From the NCBI GenBank assembly GCA_020440705.1, contig JAGRNP010000026.1:1-37840 (forward strand): a stretch of DNA of 37,840 nt, in the 5' to 3' direction. Every line of letters begins with the position of its first letter. The first letter of the stretch is position 1. Origin of the DNA: a bacterium (GTDB lineage Bacteria; Krumholzibacteriota; Krumholzibacteriia; LZORAL124-64-63). Positions 25,501 through 34,077 of this stretch are shown here, one piece after another. A model generated the notes under the pieces. That model was not told where the DNA came from. It searched no databases and worked only from the letters and a program-made list of their open reading frames with translations. Position numbers and translations under genes: made by a program.

Positions 25501-25946
25501 CGGGCCGCGATGTCGGCCAGGTCGGCCGGACCCTCGAAGCGGTACATGAGCCAGCGGTCGACGCCCAGGTCGGCCGCCTTGCCGGCGTTCGCCACCCGGA
25601 TGTACGGCCGCTCGACGGCCAGCACGCCGGCCTCGTCGGCCAGTTCGTCCAGCGACTCGAGGCCGATCTCGTTGCCGGGCGCCTGGGCGCCCTTGTCCGT
25701 CAGGGTGCCGAGCAGCGACTTGCCGGCCGCATCGGACTTGATCTGGACCAGGAGCCGGTCCGGGGCATAGGGCAGGGCGGTGACGCCCCGGTTCGTGAAA
25801 CCGTCCTGCACGGGCGCGAAGGTGCGCAGCGCGGCCGTCCGGTGCGACGCGTCCAGGGCGGACTCGTCATCGGCGGCGAAGGACGGGAAGCTGAGAATGG
25901 CAGTCAACAGGATCACGAAAATGGCGAGAAGGGGTTTTCGAATCAT
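22548..25946 (-). CDS. secreted subtilisin-like protease with two PKD domains and a FlgD-Ig-like tail
   Basis: A 1132-aa exported protease. The signal peptide (1-24, MIRKPLLAIF then an I/L-rich core, SFAA) fixes the ATG at 25946, which has AGGAGA upstream. The S8 catalytic residues are Asp235 (IAIIDSG), His269 (GHGTACAG) and Ser465 (NGTSCATP). A loop with two cysteines and a serine run (CGERKRSSSSSGE) lies between His and Ser. Two PKD domains follow (about 540-620 and 800-880; WTFGDGGTSSAQNPSHTY in both), separated by a lectin-like beta-sandwich. The tail (NPFNPSTEIRFTLSDPGR, VYNVRGELV, SGVYFYRLE) is a FlgD-Ig/Por-type sorting signal. It probably degrades extracellular protein. Confidence 0.93.
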   Translation of the reverse strand: MIRKPLLAIFVILLTAILSFPSFAADDESALDASHRTAALRTFAPVQDGFTNRGVTALPYAPDRLLVQIKSDAAGKSLLGTLTDKGAQAPGNEIGLESLDELADEAGVLAVERPYIRVANAGKAADLGVDRWLMYRFEGPADLADIAARFRADKSVQAVSFDWIAYPAAVPNDPLYSDHWGHNNTVQLNDLDWGGTYEHTLPNTVGTFGFDANAEAAWDGSQGWGSSSVVIAIIDSGVEAGHPDLRQVTGYDFGDNDSNPDDNSASAGHGTACAGVAAAINGNGLGAVGIAGGASIMPLKVANSAGSMYFSAIQNALYYAADNGADIISMSLGAAISSDTATNTAILYAYNAGCTILAATGNENASTISYPAINTYVIGVGAASPCGERKRSSSSSGEVNPGVNTDPNGYTCDGERWWGSNYGVNTRDAAGAVDIIAPTILPTTDIMGSGGYDSGDYSGYFNGTSCATPYAAGVCALIKSKNPTWTPAQIRQQLVDTAQDVTSVESGSGWDRYAGYGMVDAAAAVGGGGSTPTAPTAAFTGAPTSGTFPLSVSFTDQSTGQPTSWAWTFGDGGTSSAQNPSHTYTASGSYTVTLTATNAQGSDGETKTGYITVSDPADTYASLPYSTGFEGGAVDQYWTLYEGVEGRIQVTSSQTPHSGAYHLLMDDAVSGGAYSQNEAWLGLNLAGESQVDLEFWWKEIGDETHTQDGVYFSDNGGASFVKVLDLNGGSTTNNTWYNFVLDLDAEAAGAGLSLTSNFVVKFQQYDNYPVTSDGFAFDDISVTGGPGGTAPTADFTADVTSGTTPLAVSFTDASTDVPTAWSWTFGDGGTSSAQNPSHTYTTAGTYTVSLTASNAFGSDVLTRTDYITVTDPVGGGEWVTITYDDFESGTGSYTDGGADCARYTGGTYAWQGSAAMDIQDNSGTASSFYHTAGQDVSGYVDMEVEFYFYAVSMEVNEDFWLQYFDGSTWQTVGSWARGVNFNNNTFYVVTVQIPNTYNYPTNARLRFMCDASGNADDVYIDAITWQGQTAGGADDRLALGQGVVPLATTLGQNFPNPFNPSTEIRFTLSDPGRVSLKVYNVRGELVDTLADGDMVVGPHAVTWEARDRASGVYFYRLEAPGFTETRKMIMLK
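23431..23480 (-). repeat. PKD-domain repeat, copy 1
   Basis: 50 bp encoding the WTFGDGGTSSAQNPSHT core of the C-terminal PKD domain. It matches copy 2 at 24199-24248 at 46 of 50 positions. Confidence 0.8.
24199..24248 (-). repeat. PKD-domain repeat, copy 2
   Basis: 50 bp encoding the same core in the N-terminal PKD domain. The high nucleotide identity to copy 1 points to recent duplication or gene conversion between the two domains. Confidence 0.8.
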
Positions 25947-26089
25947 GTCATCTCCTGCGGGTTCATATGAGGAAGGACGAGAGATTTCGTCCGGCGCGAG
26001 GCGGTCCCCGGACCGCCCGACCGGACCCCACGAGGCTACCATCGTCGCCACCGGCCAATCAAGAGTGAATCTCGCCTAAACCAATATTC

Positions 26090-26117
26090 TGCATACAGTT
26101 ATCAAAAGTCTGGTCAC
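26090..26117 (-). promoter_or_regulatory. weak promoter candidate for the subtilase
   Basis: On the minus strand, GTGACC (26117-26112), 16-bp spacer, TATGCA (26095-26090), in an AT-rich segment (26080-26145) otherwise unlike its surroundings. Confidence 0.3.
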
Positions 26118-26185
26118 GTTGCCGGGACAATTGTAGCCCCAAACGGGCCCGGCTTGTCCGATGATGCGCCGTTCGTTTGCCCACC

Positions 26186-26220
26186 GAACAAAAGACGCGG
26201 CCTCCCGCAGGAGGCCGCGT
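26186..26220 (-). terminator. Rho-independent terminator after the HtrA gene
   Basis: A perfect 11-bp stem on the minus strand, ACGCGGCCTCC / GGAGGCCGCGT with loop TGCG, followed by CTTTTGTT. It lies 31 nt past the stop codon. Confidence 0.88.
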
Positions 26221-26251
26221 CCGATACGACGCCGGTGCGATGGGCCGGGCC

Positions 26252-27667
<1,416 letters not shown>

Positions 27668-27762
27668 GGTGTTGTCTCCTCGGGACCCCGGCTGGGGGTC
27701 CGGCTCGTCGGCGGGGGGTTCGGGACCCTCGCCGCCATTCAGGGGGTCGCTCCAATCGGCCG

Positions 27763-27792
27763 CTGATACTCGCACTGCCCCGATAAGTTTCC
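27763..27792 (-). promoter_or_regulatory. sigma-E/ECF-like promoter candidate for htrA
   Basis: On the minus strand, GGAAACTT (27792-27785), 16-bp spacer, TATCAG (27768-27763). The left box resembles the GGAACTT of sigma-E promoters, which drive degP in E. coli. The right box matches less well. It begins 3 nt past the upstream terminator. Confidence 0.4.
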
Positions 27793-27794
27793 AC

Positions 27795-27826
27795 AAAAAA
27801 GGACGACCCGCCACCAGGGCGGGTCG
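27795..27826 (-). terminator. Rho-independent terminator after the ferredoxin gene
   Basis: On the minus strand, CGACCCGCC, a 5-nt loop and GGCGGGTCG are followed by TCC and a T6 run. Confidence 0.92.
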
Positions 27827-27877
27827 CCTCGATCCGATCGGCCGCGAGGAGCCGCGCGTCCGTGCCGCGTCCGGGGA

Positions 27878-28108
27878 CTAGCCGTCGTCGCCGATGGCCT
27901 CGGTGGGGCATTCCTCCATGGCGTCCATGCAGGCCTGCTCCTCTTCCTCGTTCTCGGGCTGCTTGCTCACGAACGTATAGCCCTCGTCCTCGTTGCGTTC
28001 GAAGTTGTCGGGCGCGGTCTGGCGGCACAGGTCGCAGTCGATGCAGTTGCTGTCCACGTAGAACTTGCCGTCGACGCTTCCTTCGACCTTGTCGGTGTTG
28101 TCAGCCAT
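27878..28108 (-). CDS. small 4Fe-4S ferredoxin
   Basis: A 76-aa, acidic electron carrier. CIDCDLC (Cys22, Cys25, Cys28) and ECPTEAI (Cys67) supply four ligands for a single [4Fe-4S] cluster; an extra Cys60 (ACMDAMEEC) may form a disulfide or serve as an alternative ligand. The sequence FYVDSNCIDCDLCRQTAPDNF is typical of short ferredoxins in anaerobic and FCB bacteria. The start has AGGAGGAAG upstream. It is monocistronic, between a promoter at 28189-28217 and a strong terminator. Partner enzymes are not in the window. Confidence 0.92.
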   Translation of the reverse strand: MADNTDKVEGSVDGKFYVDSNCIDCDLCRQTAPDNFERNEDEGYTFVSKQPENEEEEQACMDAMEECPTEAIGDDG

Positions 28109-28188
28109 GGGCTTCCTCCTGGCGGATCCGGCTCTCGATGCGGCTCCGGAGCCACTGAAAACCGTGTTCAACGACCCCTTACGGTTCC

Positions 28189-28217
28189 TAGATATATCAC
28201 AATTCCCGCGGAGCCAA
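28189..28217 (-). promoter_or_regulatory. promoter for the ferredoxin gene
   Basis: On the minus strand, TTGGCT (28217-28212; 4/6), 17-bp spacer, TATCTA (28194-28189), within a locally AT-rich segment. Predicted start about 75 nt before the ATG. Confidence 0.45.
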
Positions 28218-28245
28218 GAATTATTGTCCGGTTTCCTATCGGCCG

Positions 28246-28788
28246 CTAGCCCTTGTTCTTGAACGGCAGGAAGGTCATGAAGTCGGCGTGGTGCACCACG
28301 TAGGCCTCGGTCGTGCGCTGCACCAGGTTCCCCTCGCCCGCGTGGGCGGCGATGATGTGGCACACCTCGGGCGGCACGCCCGCCTCCATGGCCAGGCCGA
28401 CGCCGCTGAACGGGTGCCGGACGTACTTGCCCATCTCGCTCTTGCAGCTCCGGCCGTTCTCGTCGAGGTCGTACTCGAGCAGCTTGCCCACGTCGGCGAG
28501 GATGGCGCCGGCGATGGTCACGTCCATGTCGACCGGCAGGTCGTCGCCGAAGAAGTCGTTCATCTTGATGGCCGACTCGCGGGCCACGTGCACCACGCAG
28601 CGCTTGTGGGCCATGAAGCTCACCTTCAGGTCCGGCACGAGCAGGGTGAAGGGGATGGTCTGCAGGTCGGCGGCGGTCAGGGGGCTGCGCTCGAGGGCCA
28701 GCTCCCAGGTCTTCGCCGTCGCCTCGCGCAGCTGCGCGTCCTCGATCCATTCCAGTTCGGGCCACAGGGCCAGCACTTCGGCATTCAT
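28246..28788 (-). CDS. HD-domain protein with altered HD motif
   Basis: A 180-aa cytoplasmic protein with the shape of an HD phosphohydrolase: FMAHKRCVVHVARES (His61/His67), then AGAILADVGKLLEYD, where the usual HD dyad reads Ala98-Asp99, then GKYVRHPFSGVGLAMEAGVP, HIIAAHAGEGN and VHHADFMTF. HD enzymes hydrolyse nucleotides or cyclic nucleotides using histidine and aspartate metal ligands. The missing histidine of the dyad may lower or alter catalysis; the nucleotide sequence (GCC GAC) is clear. The start has AAGGAGAC upstream. It lies 61 nt downstream of the propeller lipoprotein gene and is probably in the same transcript. Confidence 0.8.
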   Translation of the reverse strand: MNAEVLALWPELEWIEDAQLREATAKTWELALERSPLTAADLQTIPFTLLVPDLKVSFMAHKRCVVHVARESAIKMNDFFGDDLPVDMDVTIAGAILADVGKLLEYDLDENGRSCKSEMGKYVRHPFSGVGLAMEAGVPPEVCHIIAAHAGEGNLVQRTTEAYVVHHADFMTFLPFKNKG

Positions 28789-28849
28789 GGCGGTCTCCTT
28801 CGGGCCCGGCGTCGCGGGGACGGCCGGGGCGGCATTCGGTGTCGGGGCC

Positions 28850-30724
28850 TCAGGGACGATAAAGATGGAACGAGTCGCGCGATCCGTCCAGCGCCAGCAG
28901 GCTCCCGTCGGCCAGGATCGTCACCGTGTAGAAGGACCGCGGCGCCGGCCCGGCGAGCAGATTCCAGTCGGACGCCGGCGGGTCGCCGTCCAGGGTCAGG
29001 ACCAGGCAGGGATTGTCGGTCCAGACCAGCGGGCGGGCACCCCCGCGCGCGGAGATCCGGAAAAGGCCGGCCAGGGCCCCGAGGCCGTGCGAGCCGACGT
29101 TCCGGAAGCCGCCCCCCTGCGGATCCCAGAGCAGCAGGTTCCACTCCTGCCGCCCCGAGTCGCCATCGAGCCGGTCCAGATAGGCCAGGCGGCCCGTCGC
29201 CGTGGCGAAGATGTGCTCCGGATCGTTGATGCGGCCCAACGTGAATCCGCCCTCGTCACCGAGGATGCGCACTTCGGAATCGAGGCCCCGGTAGATGAGA
29301 CGGCCGTCGCCCAGGGGCCAGACCCGCTCGCTCGGCAACGAGCCCTCGTCGGCCAGCAAAAGGGGCTCCCAGCCGTCGGACCAGCGCCAGAGCCGGTCGG
29401 TGACGACGTGCAGCCGGCCGCGGCCATCGACGGCCGCGTTCTGCAGGGTGCCGGACGGCGGGGCGGCGTCGACCCGGGTCACCGCGCCGTGCAGCACGTG
29501 GAAGAGGCCGCCCGCACCGACGACCCAGAAGTCCGTCGGGCCGCGCCCCGCCCCGGTGCTGGTGGCGTAGGAACAGCCGGGGAAGTCCGACCAGTTGCAG
29601 ATCGCCACGCGCCGCCCGACCTCCTGGAACGCGATCCCCGCCTCGGTCATGACCAGCAGGCCGTCCGTCCCCGCGGCCAGCACGACCGAGACGGGAAAGC
29701 GGCCGCCCGGATCGGCGGTCCAGGTCTCCCCGTCCCACCACCGGACGCGACCGCGCCATTCGGCCGTGACCCAGTGCGTGGCGTCGCGGGCGCTCACCCC
29801 CGCGAAACCGATCCGCTCCGGCGACGACGGCGCGCCGCCCGACCAGGCGATCGTCGTCCAGACCTGTGCTCTCGAGATCCCCTCGAACTCCTCGGCGAAG
29901 AGACGGCCGGGGACCGAGCGGAAGCGGACCGCATCGAGTTCGTAGCCGGAGAGGGCGCCCAGGTCGATCCACCCGGCGGTCGTGCGGCCCCAGACAACGG
30001 TGGCCGCCACCAGCAGATGCCCGTCGGGCATGACGTGCAGGCCCCGCAGTTCGGTGCCGGCCCAGGGTCCGGGCGCCAGCGGCGTCCACGTTTCGCCGAC
30101 GCGGGCCCACACCGAATCGGAACCGGCGATGGCGACGAAGAGGGTGTCGCCGCGGGCCGCCACGCCGCGGATGTCGACGCCCGCCCGCGGCGGCGCGAAC
30201 GTCCGCCAGCCCTCGTCGTCCCGCCGGACGAGGGTCCCGTCCGGGCCGCCGAACCAGGTCGCGGCGTCCTGCCGGTCGCACACCGGCAGGTCGTCGGCGA
30301 CGCCCGTCTCCTCCCGCCGCCAGACGCCGGCCCGGCGCAGCCACGCCTCACCGCCGTCGCCGCGGGCGAGGAACGCGTCGGGGCCGACGGCGACGACCTC
30401 CCGCAGGGGCATCGTGGCCGGGACGGTCTCGACGGTCCAGGCGCCGTTCTCGCCCAGGTAGACGGTCTTGTCGTTGGCGAGCAGCAGCACGCGGCGCGCC
30501 GCGACGTCGGCCCCGGGATCCCACGCCGCATCGATCAGGTAGCCGTCTCCGAAGGTCTGGGGCAGCTCGATCCAGCGGTCGTCGATCGGCCACTCCCGCC
30601 CGCCGCCGGGTGCGAGCAGGGGCACGCTGTCGCCCTCGCCGCAGCCGCCGCCCAGACAGAGCGCCAGCAGGCCCAGTGCCGGCACGAGGGCCGTCCGGCG
30701 GCGCCGCCACGCGCCCCGGCTCAC
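28850..30724 (-). CDS. beta-propeller-like lipoprotein coupled to the MFS fusion protein
   Basis: A 624-aa lipoprotein. The GTG start (30724) overlaps the TGA of the MFS-fusion gene as GTGA, so translation is coupled. The signal peptide (MSRGAWRRRR then ALVPALGLLALCLGGGC) ends at Cys28. The mature part, about 597 residues, is made of repeated strands of the type DGTLVRRDDEGWRTF, SDSVWARVGETWTPL, GRVRWWDGETWTA, LHVVTDRLWRWSDGWEPLL, as in a propeller or two-propeller protein with tryptophan-bearing blades. I do not recognise a family. The size and style match the C-terminal part of the fusion protein, so the two are probably paralogs. It may face the periplasm or the surface. Confidence 0.75.
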   Translation of the reverse strand: MSRGAWRRRRTALVPALGLLALCLGGGCGEGDSVPLLAPGGGREWPIDDRWIELPQTFGDGYLIDAAWDPGADVAARRVLLLANDKTVYLGENGAWTVETVPATMPLREVVAVGPDAFLARGDGGEAWLRRAGVWRREETGVADDLPVCDRQDAATWFGGPDGTLVRRDDEGWRTFAPPRAGVDIRGVAARGDTLFVAIAGSDSVWARVGETWTPLAPGPWAGTELRGLHVMPDGHLLVAATVVWGRTTAGWIDLGALSGYELDAVRFRSVPGRLFAEEFEGISRAQVWTTIAWSGGAPSSPERIGFAGVSARDATHWVTAEWRGRVRWWDGETWTADPGGRFPVSVVLAAGTDGLLVMTEAGIAFQEVGRRVAICNWSDFPGCSYATSTGAGRGPTDFWVVGAGGLFHVLHGAVTRVDAAPPSGTLQNAAVDGRGRLHVVTDRLWRWSDGWEPLLLADEGSLPSERVWPLGDGRLIYRGLDSEVRILGDEGGFTLGRINDPEHIFATATGRLAYLDRLDGDSGRQEWNLLLWDPQGGGFRNVGSHGLGALAGLFRISARGGARPLVWTDNPCLVLTLDGDPPASDWNLLAGPAPRSFYTVTILADGSLLALDGSRDSFHLYRP

Positions 30725-33700
30725 GGGGCGCCTCCCGCGGGATCGACCCGCAGCACCCGGTCGTGGTCGAACCCCAGCCAGCCCGTGGCCGTCGCGGTGA
30801 TGGCGCGGGGCGTCCAATAGCCCAGATTCTCCGGCGGGGACGCCTGCAGCAGCTGCCAACGCCCGCCTTCGCGCACCATGAAACGGGACGAATCGACCGA
30901 CCAGCTCAGGAGCCGGTCGTCGGCCAGCCGCACCGCCCCGTACAGCTGTTGGACCACCAGGCCGCTGGCGCCGCTGCTCCGGTACGGTGTGATGTCGAAC
31001 ACCAGGTCGCCGCTCAGTTCGCGGGCGCCCCCGGTGCCCAGGACGAGGCCGCTCCCGTCGCCGAGGTCGTGCAGCTGCCGGATATCCCAGTCGATCGGCA
31101 GCCAGGTCTGCCGCAACGCTCCGTCCGGTCCGAAGCGCCCGATACGGTTGCTGCCGGTGACGACCTCGTACAGGTCGGAGGCCACCCGGCGGAGTCCCAG
31201 CAGGCTGCCGGTGGCGAAGGCCACGTCGGCCAGACGGGTCGCGCCGCCGTCGCGCCAGCCGAAGAGGCCGTCCCGCGCCAGGACCAGCACCTCGCCGTCG
31301 GCCTGGGCCGCCATGGCCACCGGAACGGCGCCGCCGAGGTCGACGACCGCGAGCCCGTCCACCTCGCTCCAGGTGTGCAGCCCGTCCCCCCCGAGGACGA
31401 GGACCGCCCCCCGATCGTCCTTCAGCACCGAAGGGAGGCCGCCGGAGGAAATCCCGGTCCCGCCGATCCGCGTCCAGTGTCCGGGATCGGCGGCGTCCTG
31501 CACCAGCAGGATGCCCAGGATGGTGTGCGCCACCAGCCGACCGTCGGTCTCGACGACGCCCGTGAGGTCGTCGAGGTCCGGCGCCACCTCGGTGACGGCG
31601 TCCGGCGTCACGGCGAGGGCGACGCCGTAGCGGCCCGCGACCAGAACACCGCCCGGGACGTCGGCCGAGAAGTTGAGGTAGCCCTGCTCGACGACCTGGC
31701 CTTCGTCGTGCCAATCCGTGCCGTCCCAGCTTGCGAGGTGCCGGCTGGTGAGGGTCATGAGGGTCTCGCCGAAGAAGAAGAGGTTGTCCGACCAGAGGTC
31801 CAGGTCGTCGTGCACCTCCCATCCGTCGCCGTCCCGGATCAGGAGCGCGTCCCCGCCGCAGGCGTACACCAGCTGGCCGCCGGCGCTCTCGGCGCCGTGC
31901 ATGTCCCAGAAGGCGGGCATGACCGGCAACGTGTCGCGCGCGACCAGGGCCGTCTCGGTCAGTTCGTACCAGACGCCCGCGAACGACGTGACGAAGACCC
32001 GCCCGTCGCGGAGCGGCTGCACGTGGACGAGATCGTCCGCCAGGGACGTGAACTCGGTCCAGTTGCCGGCATCCTCGCGCCAGAGGCGCTCCCGGCCGGT
32101 CGACAGGACGAGCCGGCGCCCCGCCGCGTCCCGCCCGAGCCAGCCGAGGGAGTAGGAGAGCTCCACGACCGGGGTCCACTCCCCGTCCGCATGCGACCAG
32201 ACGACGCCGTCCCGGCCCGCGACCTCGAAGGAGCCGTCGTCGTTGCAGAGAACCGAGGTCAGGTCCTCGTCGGTGGGCGGCTCCAGCACGTCGTAGCCGT
32301 CCGGGCGGATCCGGACCGCGCGTCCGCTGCGCCCCACCATGACCACGTCGTCGGGGGCCCACCCGCCGCAGGCGAGAAAGTCGAGTCCGGCCGGGATTCG
32401 GGTGACCTCCGTGATGCGGCCGCCCGGCAGCCAGGTCGCCACCTCGACGGCGGTTTCGCCGACCGTGTAGCGGTCCTGGCGACCGCAGCCGACGAGCAGC
32501 AGCAGCGCCGCCGCGACCGGCAGCGCCCGCCGCGACCAGCCCGGCACGAATTTGCCCCGGCCCAGCACGGCCGCGGCGACGATGCCGACCGCCGCCACGA
32601 CGCCCATGATGGCGAAGGGCCAGCCGTAGGCTCCGGTGCCGTCGCGCACGGCGCCGGCCAGGGGCGGCACCACGAAGATGCCCGCGTTGCCGCAGGTGGC
32701 GAGCAGGCCGTAGCCCCGGCCGGTGTGCGTCGCCGGCAGCAGGGCGCCGGGCAGGGCGACCGTCGGCGTGACCACCGCGGCCAGGGACAGGCCGAGCGCC
32801 AGCCCGATCAGCACCGGCGGCACCGTCCCGGTGGGCACGGCCGTCAGCGCGGCGGCCATCACCATCATGCCGGCTCCCATGAACAGGGCGCGCCCGCCGT
32901 GGCGATCGGTGAGCCAGCCGGTGACCATGCCCAGGGCGGCGCTCGTCCACATGGGAATGCTGGTGAAGAGCCCGCGGGCCGTGAGGTCGAAACCCAGGGC
33001 GAGGTAGTGGTCGGGGGCGAACGTCATGAAGGAGGTCATGGCGCCGTTGGCGCAGAACCACACCACGCCGGCGATCCAGATGGGGCGCATGGCCGGACCG
33101 CCGAGAGGCAGCGGCCGATCGGCGGCGCCGCGCGCCCGGCCCAGCGACCGCCCCCGCGTGACCCAGCCGATCACACCCAGGAAGACGAGCCCGATGACGA
33201 GCACCGCGCCGCCCACGCGCAGGGCCACCGCCCGCCAGCCGGCGTCGGCGGCGAGCGGCCCGGCGGTGTTCAGCACCACGATGATGCCGAGCGGAATGCC
33301 CGAACTGCTCACGCCGAGCGGCAGCCCCAGACCACGCCCGCCGAAGAGGCGGATGACCAGTCGCTGCAGGGCGACGACCCCGACCATGGCGCCGCAGCCC
33401 GCCAGGATCCGCGCCGCGAGGATGAGGCCGAAGCCGGGCGCCAGGCCCAACGCGACGGTGCCGGTCCCCATCAGCAGCAGGCCGGTCCCGCCGACGAGCC
33501 GCTCGCCGTAGCGATCGACCAGCCAGCCTCCGGGCAGGGAGAGCAGGATGCCCGGCAGGGCGAAGAGCGACATGAGCAGACCGGCGGCGCCGCGTCCGAT
33601 GCCCAGATCGGCGATCACGTCGGGCAGGATCGGCGGCAGGAAGTGGAAGACGAAGCCCACGCCGACGAAGCCGCCATAGACCGCAGCCAGCCCCAACCAG

Positions 33701-33753
33701 GCATTTCCTGCCGGGTAACGATCCTTTACGACCTTCTCAACTGATTGCGTCAC
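30721..33753 (-). CDS. MFS transporter fused to a propeller-like lipoprotein domain
   Basis: A 1010-aa fusion. Residues about 20-398 form twelve membrane helices of a Major Facilitator transporter, with GGWLVDRYGER after TM2 (the motif-A loop) and TDRHGGRALF between TM8 and TM9. After TM12 comes RGKFVPGWSRR and a hydrophobic run ending in the lipobox LLLLVGC (Cys423); this is a lipoprotein signal peptide embedded in the frame. The remaining 588 residues are a Trp-rich propeller-like domain (DGVVWSHADGEW, RERLWREDAGNW, LASWDGTDWHDEG). The start is uncertain: GTG 33753 gives a typical N-terminus, GTG 33786 or TTG 33930 are alternatives. An internal GTG (32547) could start the lipoprotein alone. 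Substrate is unknown. Confidence 0.8.
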   Translation of the reverse strand: MTQSVEKVVKDRYPAGNAWLGLAAVYGGFVGVGFVFHFLPPILPDVIADLGIGRGAAGLLMSLFALPGILLSLPGGWLVDRYGERLVGGTGLLLMGTGTVALGLAPGFGLILAARILAGCGAMVGVVALQRLVIRLFGGRGLGLPLGVSSSGIPLGIIVVLNTAGPLAADAGWRAVALRVGGAVLVIGLVFLGVIGWVTRGRSLGRARGAADRPLPLGGPAMRPIWIAGVVWFCANGAMTSFMTFAPDHYLALGFDLTARGLFTSIPMWTSAALGMVTGWLTDRHGGRALFMGAGMMVMAAALTAVPTGTVPPVLIGLALGLSLAAVVTPTVALPGALLPATHTGRGYGLLATCGNAGIFVVPPLAGAVRDGTGAYGWPFAIMGVVAAVGIVAAAVLGRGKFVPGWSRRALPVAAALLLLVGCGRQDRYTVGETAVEVATWLPGGRITEVTRIPAGLDFLACGGWAPDDVVMVGRSGRAVRIRPDGYDVLEPPTDEDLTSVLCNDDGSFEVAGRDGVVWSHADGEWTPVVELSYSLGWLGRDAAGRRLVLSTGRERLWREDAGNWTEFTSLADDLVHVQPLRDGRVFVTSFAGVWYELTETALVARDTLPVMPAFWDMHGAESAGGQLVYACGGDALLIRDGDGWEVHDDLDLWSDNLFFFGETLMTLTSRHLASWDGTDWHDEGQVVEQGYLNFSADVPGGVLVAGRYGVALAVTPDAVTEVAPDLDDLTGVVETDGRLVAHTILGILLVQDAADPGHWTRIGGTGISSGGLPSVLKDDRGAVLVLGGDGLHTWSEVDGLAVVDLGGAVPVAMAAQADGEVLVLARDGLFGWRDGGATRLADVAFATGSLLGLRRVASDLYEVVTGSNRIGRFGPDGALRQTWLPIDWDIRQLHDLGDGSGLVLGTGGARELSGDLVFDITPYRSSGASGLVVQQLYGAVRLADDRLLSWSVDSSRFMVREGGRWQLLQASPPENLGYWTPRAITATATGWLGFDHDRVLRVDPAGGAP

Positions 33754-33803
33754 AGTAGCTTGTCCAGATAGTCGGGCTTCGGTCACATTCCCCGCGGAGA
33801 TGC

Positions 33804-33813
33804 ATTGTGCAAT
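33804..33813. repeat. ATTG-TG-CAAT palindrome upstream of the sigma-54 promoter
   Basis: A short perfect palindrome (ATTGTGCAAT, flanked by GC/CC) lies about 140 nt upstream of the sigma-54 -24 box. That is a suitable distance for an enhancer-binding protein, but a 10-bp palindrome alone is weak evidence. Confidence 0.3.
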
Positions 33814-33952
33814 CCGCGTCGGCCATTCTCGCAGATTGCCACGTCCGGTGCGACCCCCAATCGGCGGCGCGAAACCCGACCGCCTGACTCGGTATTTCGT
33901 AACGATCAGTTTTCCACCGGCTTCGGGCAAGCCCCGACGGCGCGGAATCCGA

Positions 33953-33968
33953 TGGCACCCCCTTTGCA
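33953..33968 (+). promoter_or_regulatory. sigma-54 promoter for the FN3 miniprotein
   Basis: TGGCAC (33953-33958), five bases, TTGCA (33964-33968): a full match to the invariant part of the -24/-12 consensus with correct spacing. The predicted start is near 33980, about 98 nt before the ATG. Confidence 0.75.
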
Positions 33969-34077
33969 GTTCCGGGGCACGACGAGATTCGGGGGGCAGT
34001 TACCCGAGGAGACCACTTCCAGCCGCCACCGTGAGAACCCTCGGCGACGGACGGAGCCTCAAGGAGAGACAACCGTG

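Noticed and set aside
22530-25970. A 1146-codon plus-strand frame opposite the subtilase
   Set aside because: Composition is Arg/Gly/Val/His-rich antisense noise; the minus strand holds an S8 protease with all catalytic residues and a sorting tail.
28850-33061. A 1403-codon minus-strand frame joining the lipoprotein to upstream sequence
   Set aside because: Only the part from 30724 onward encodes a protein with a signal peptide; the rest is an out-of-frame reading of the MFS-fusion gene.
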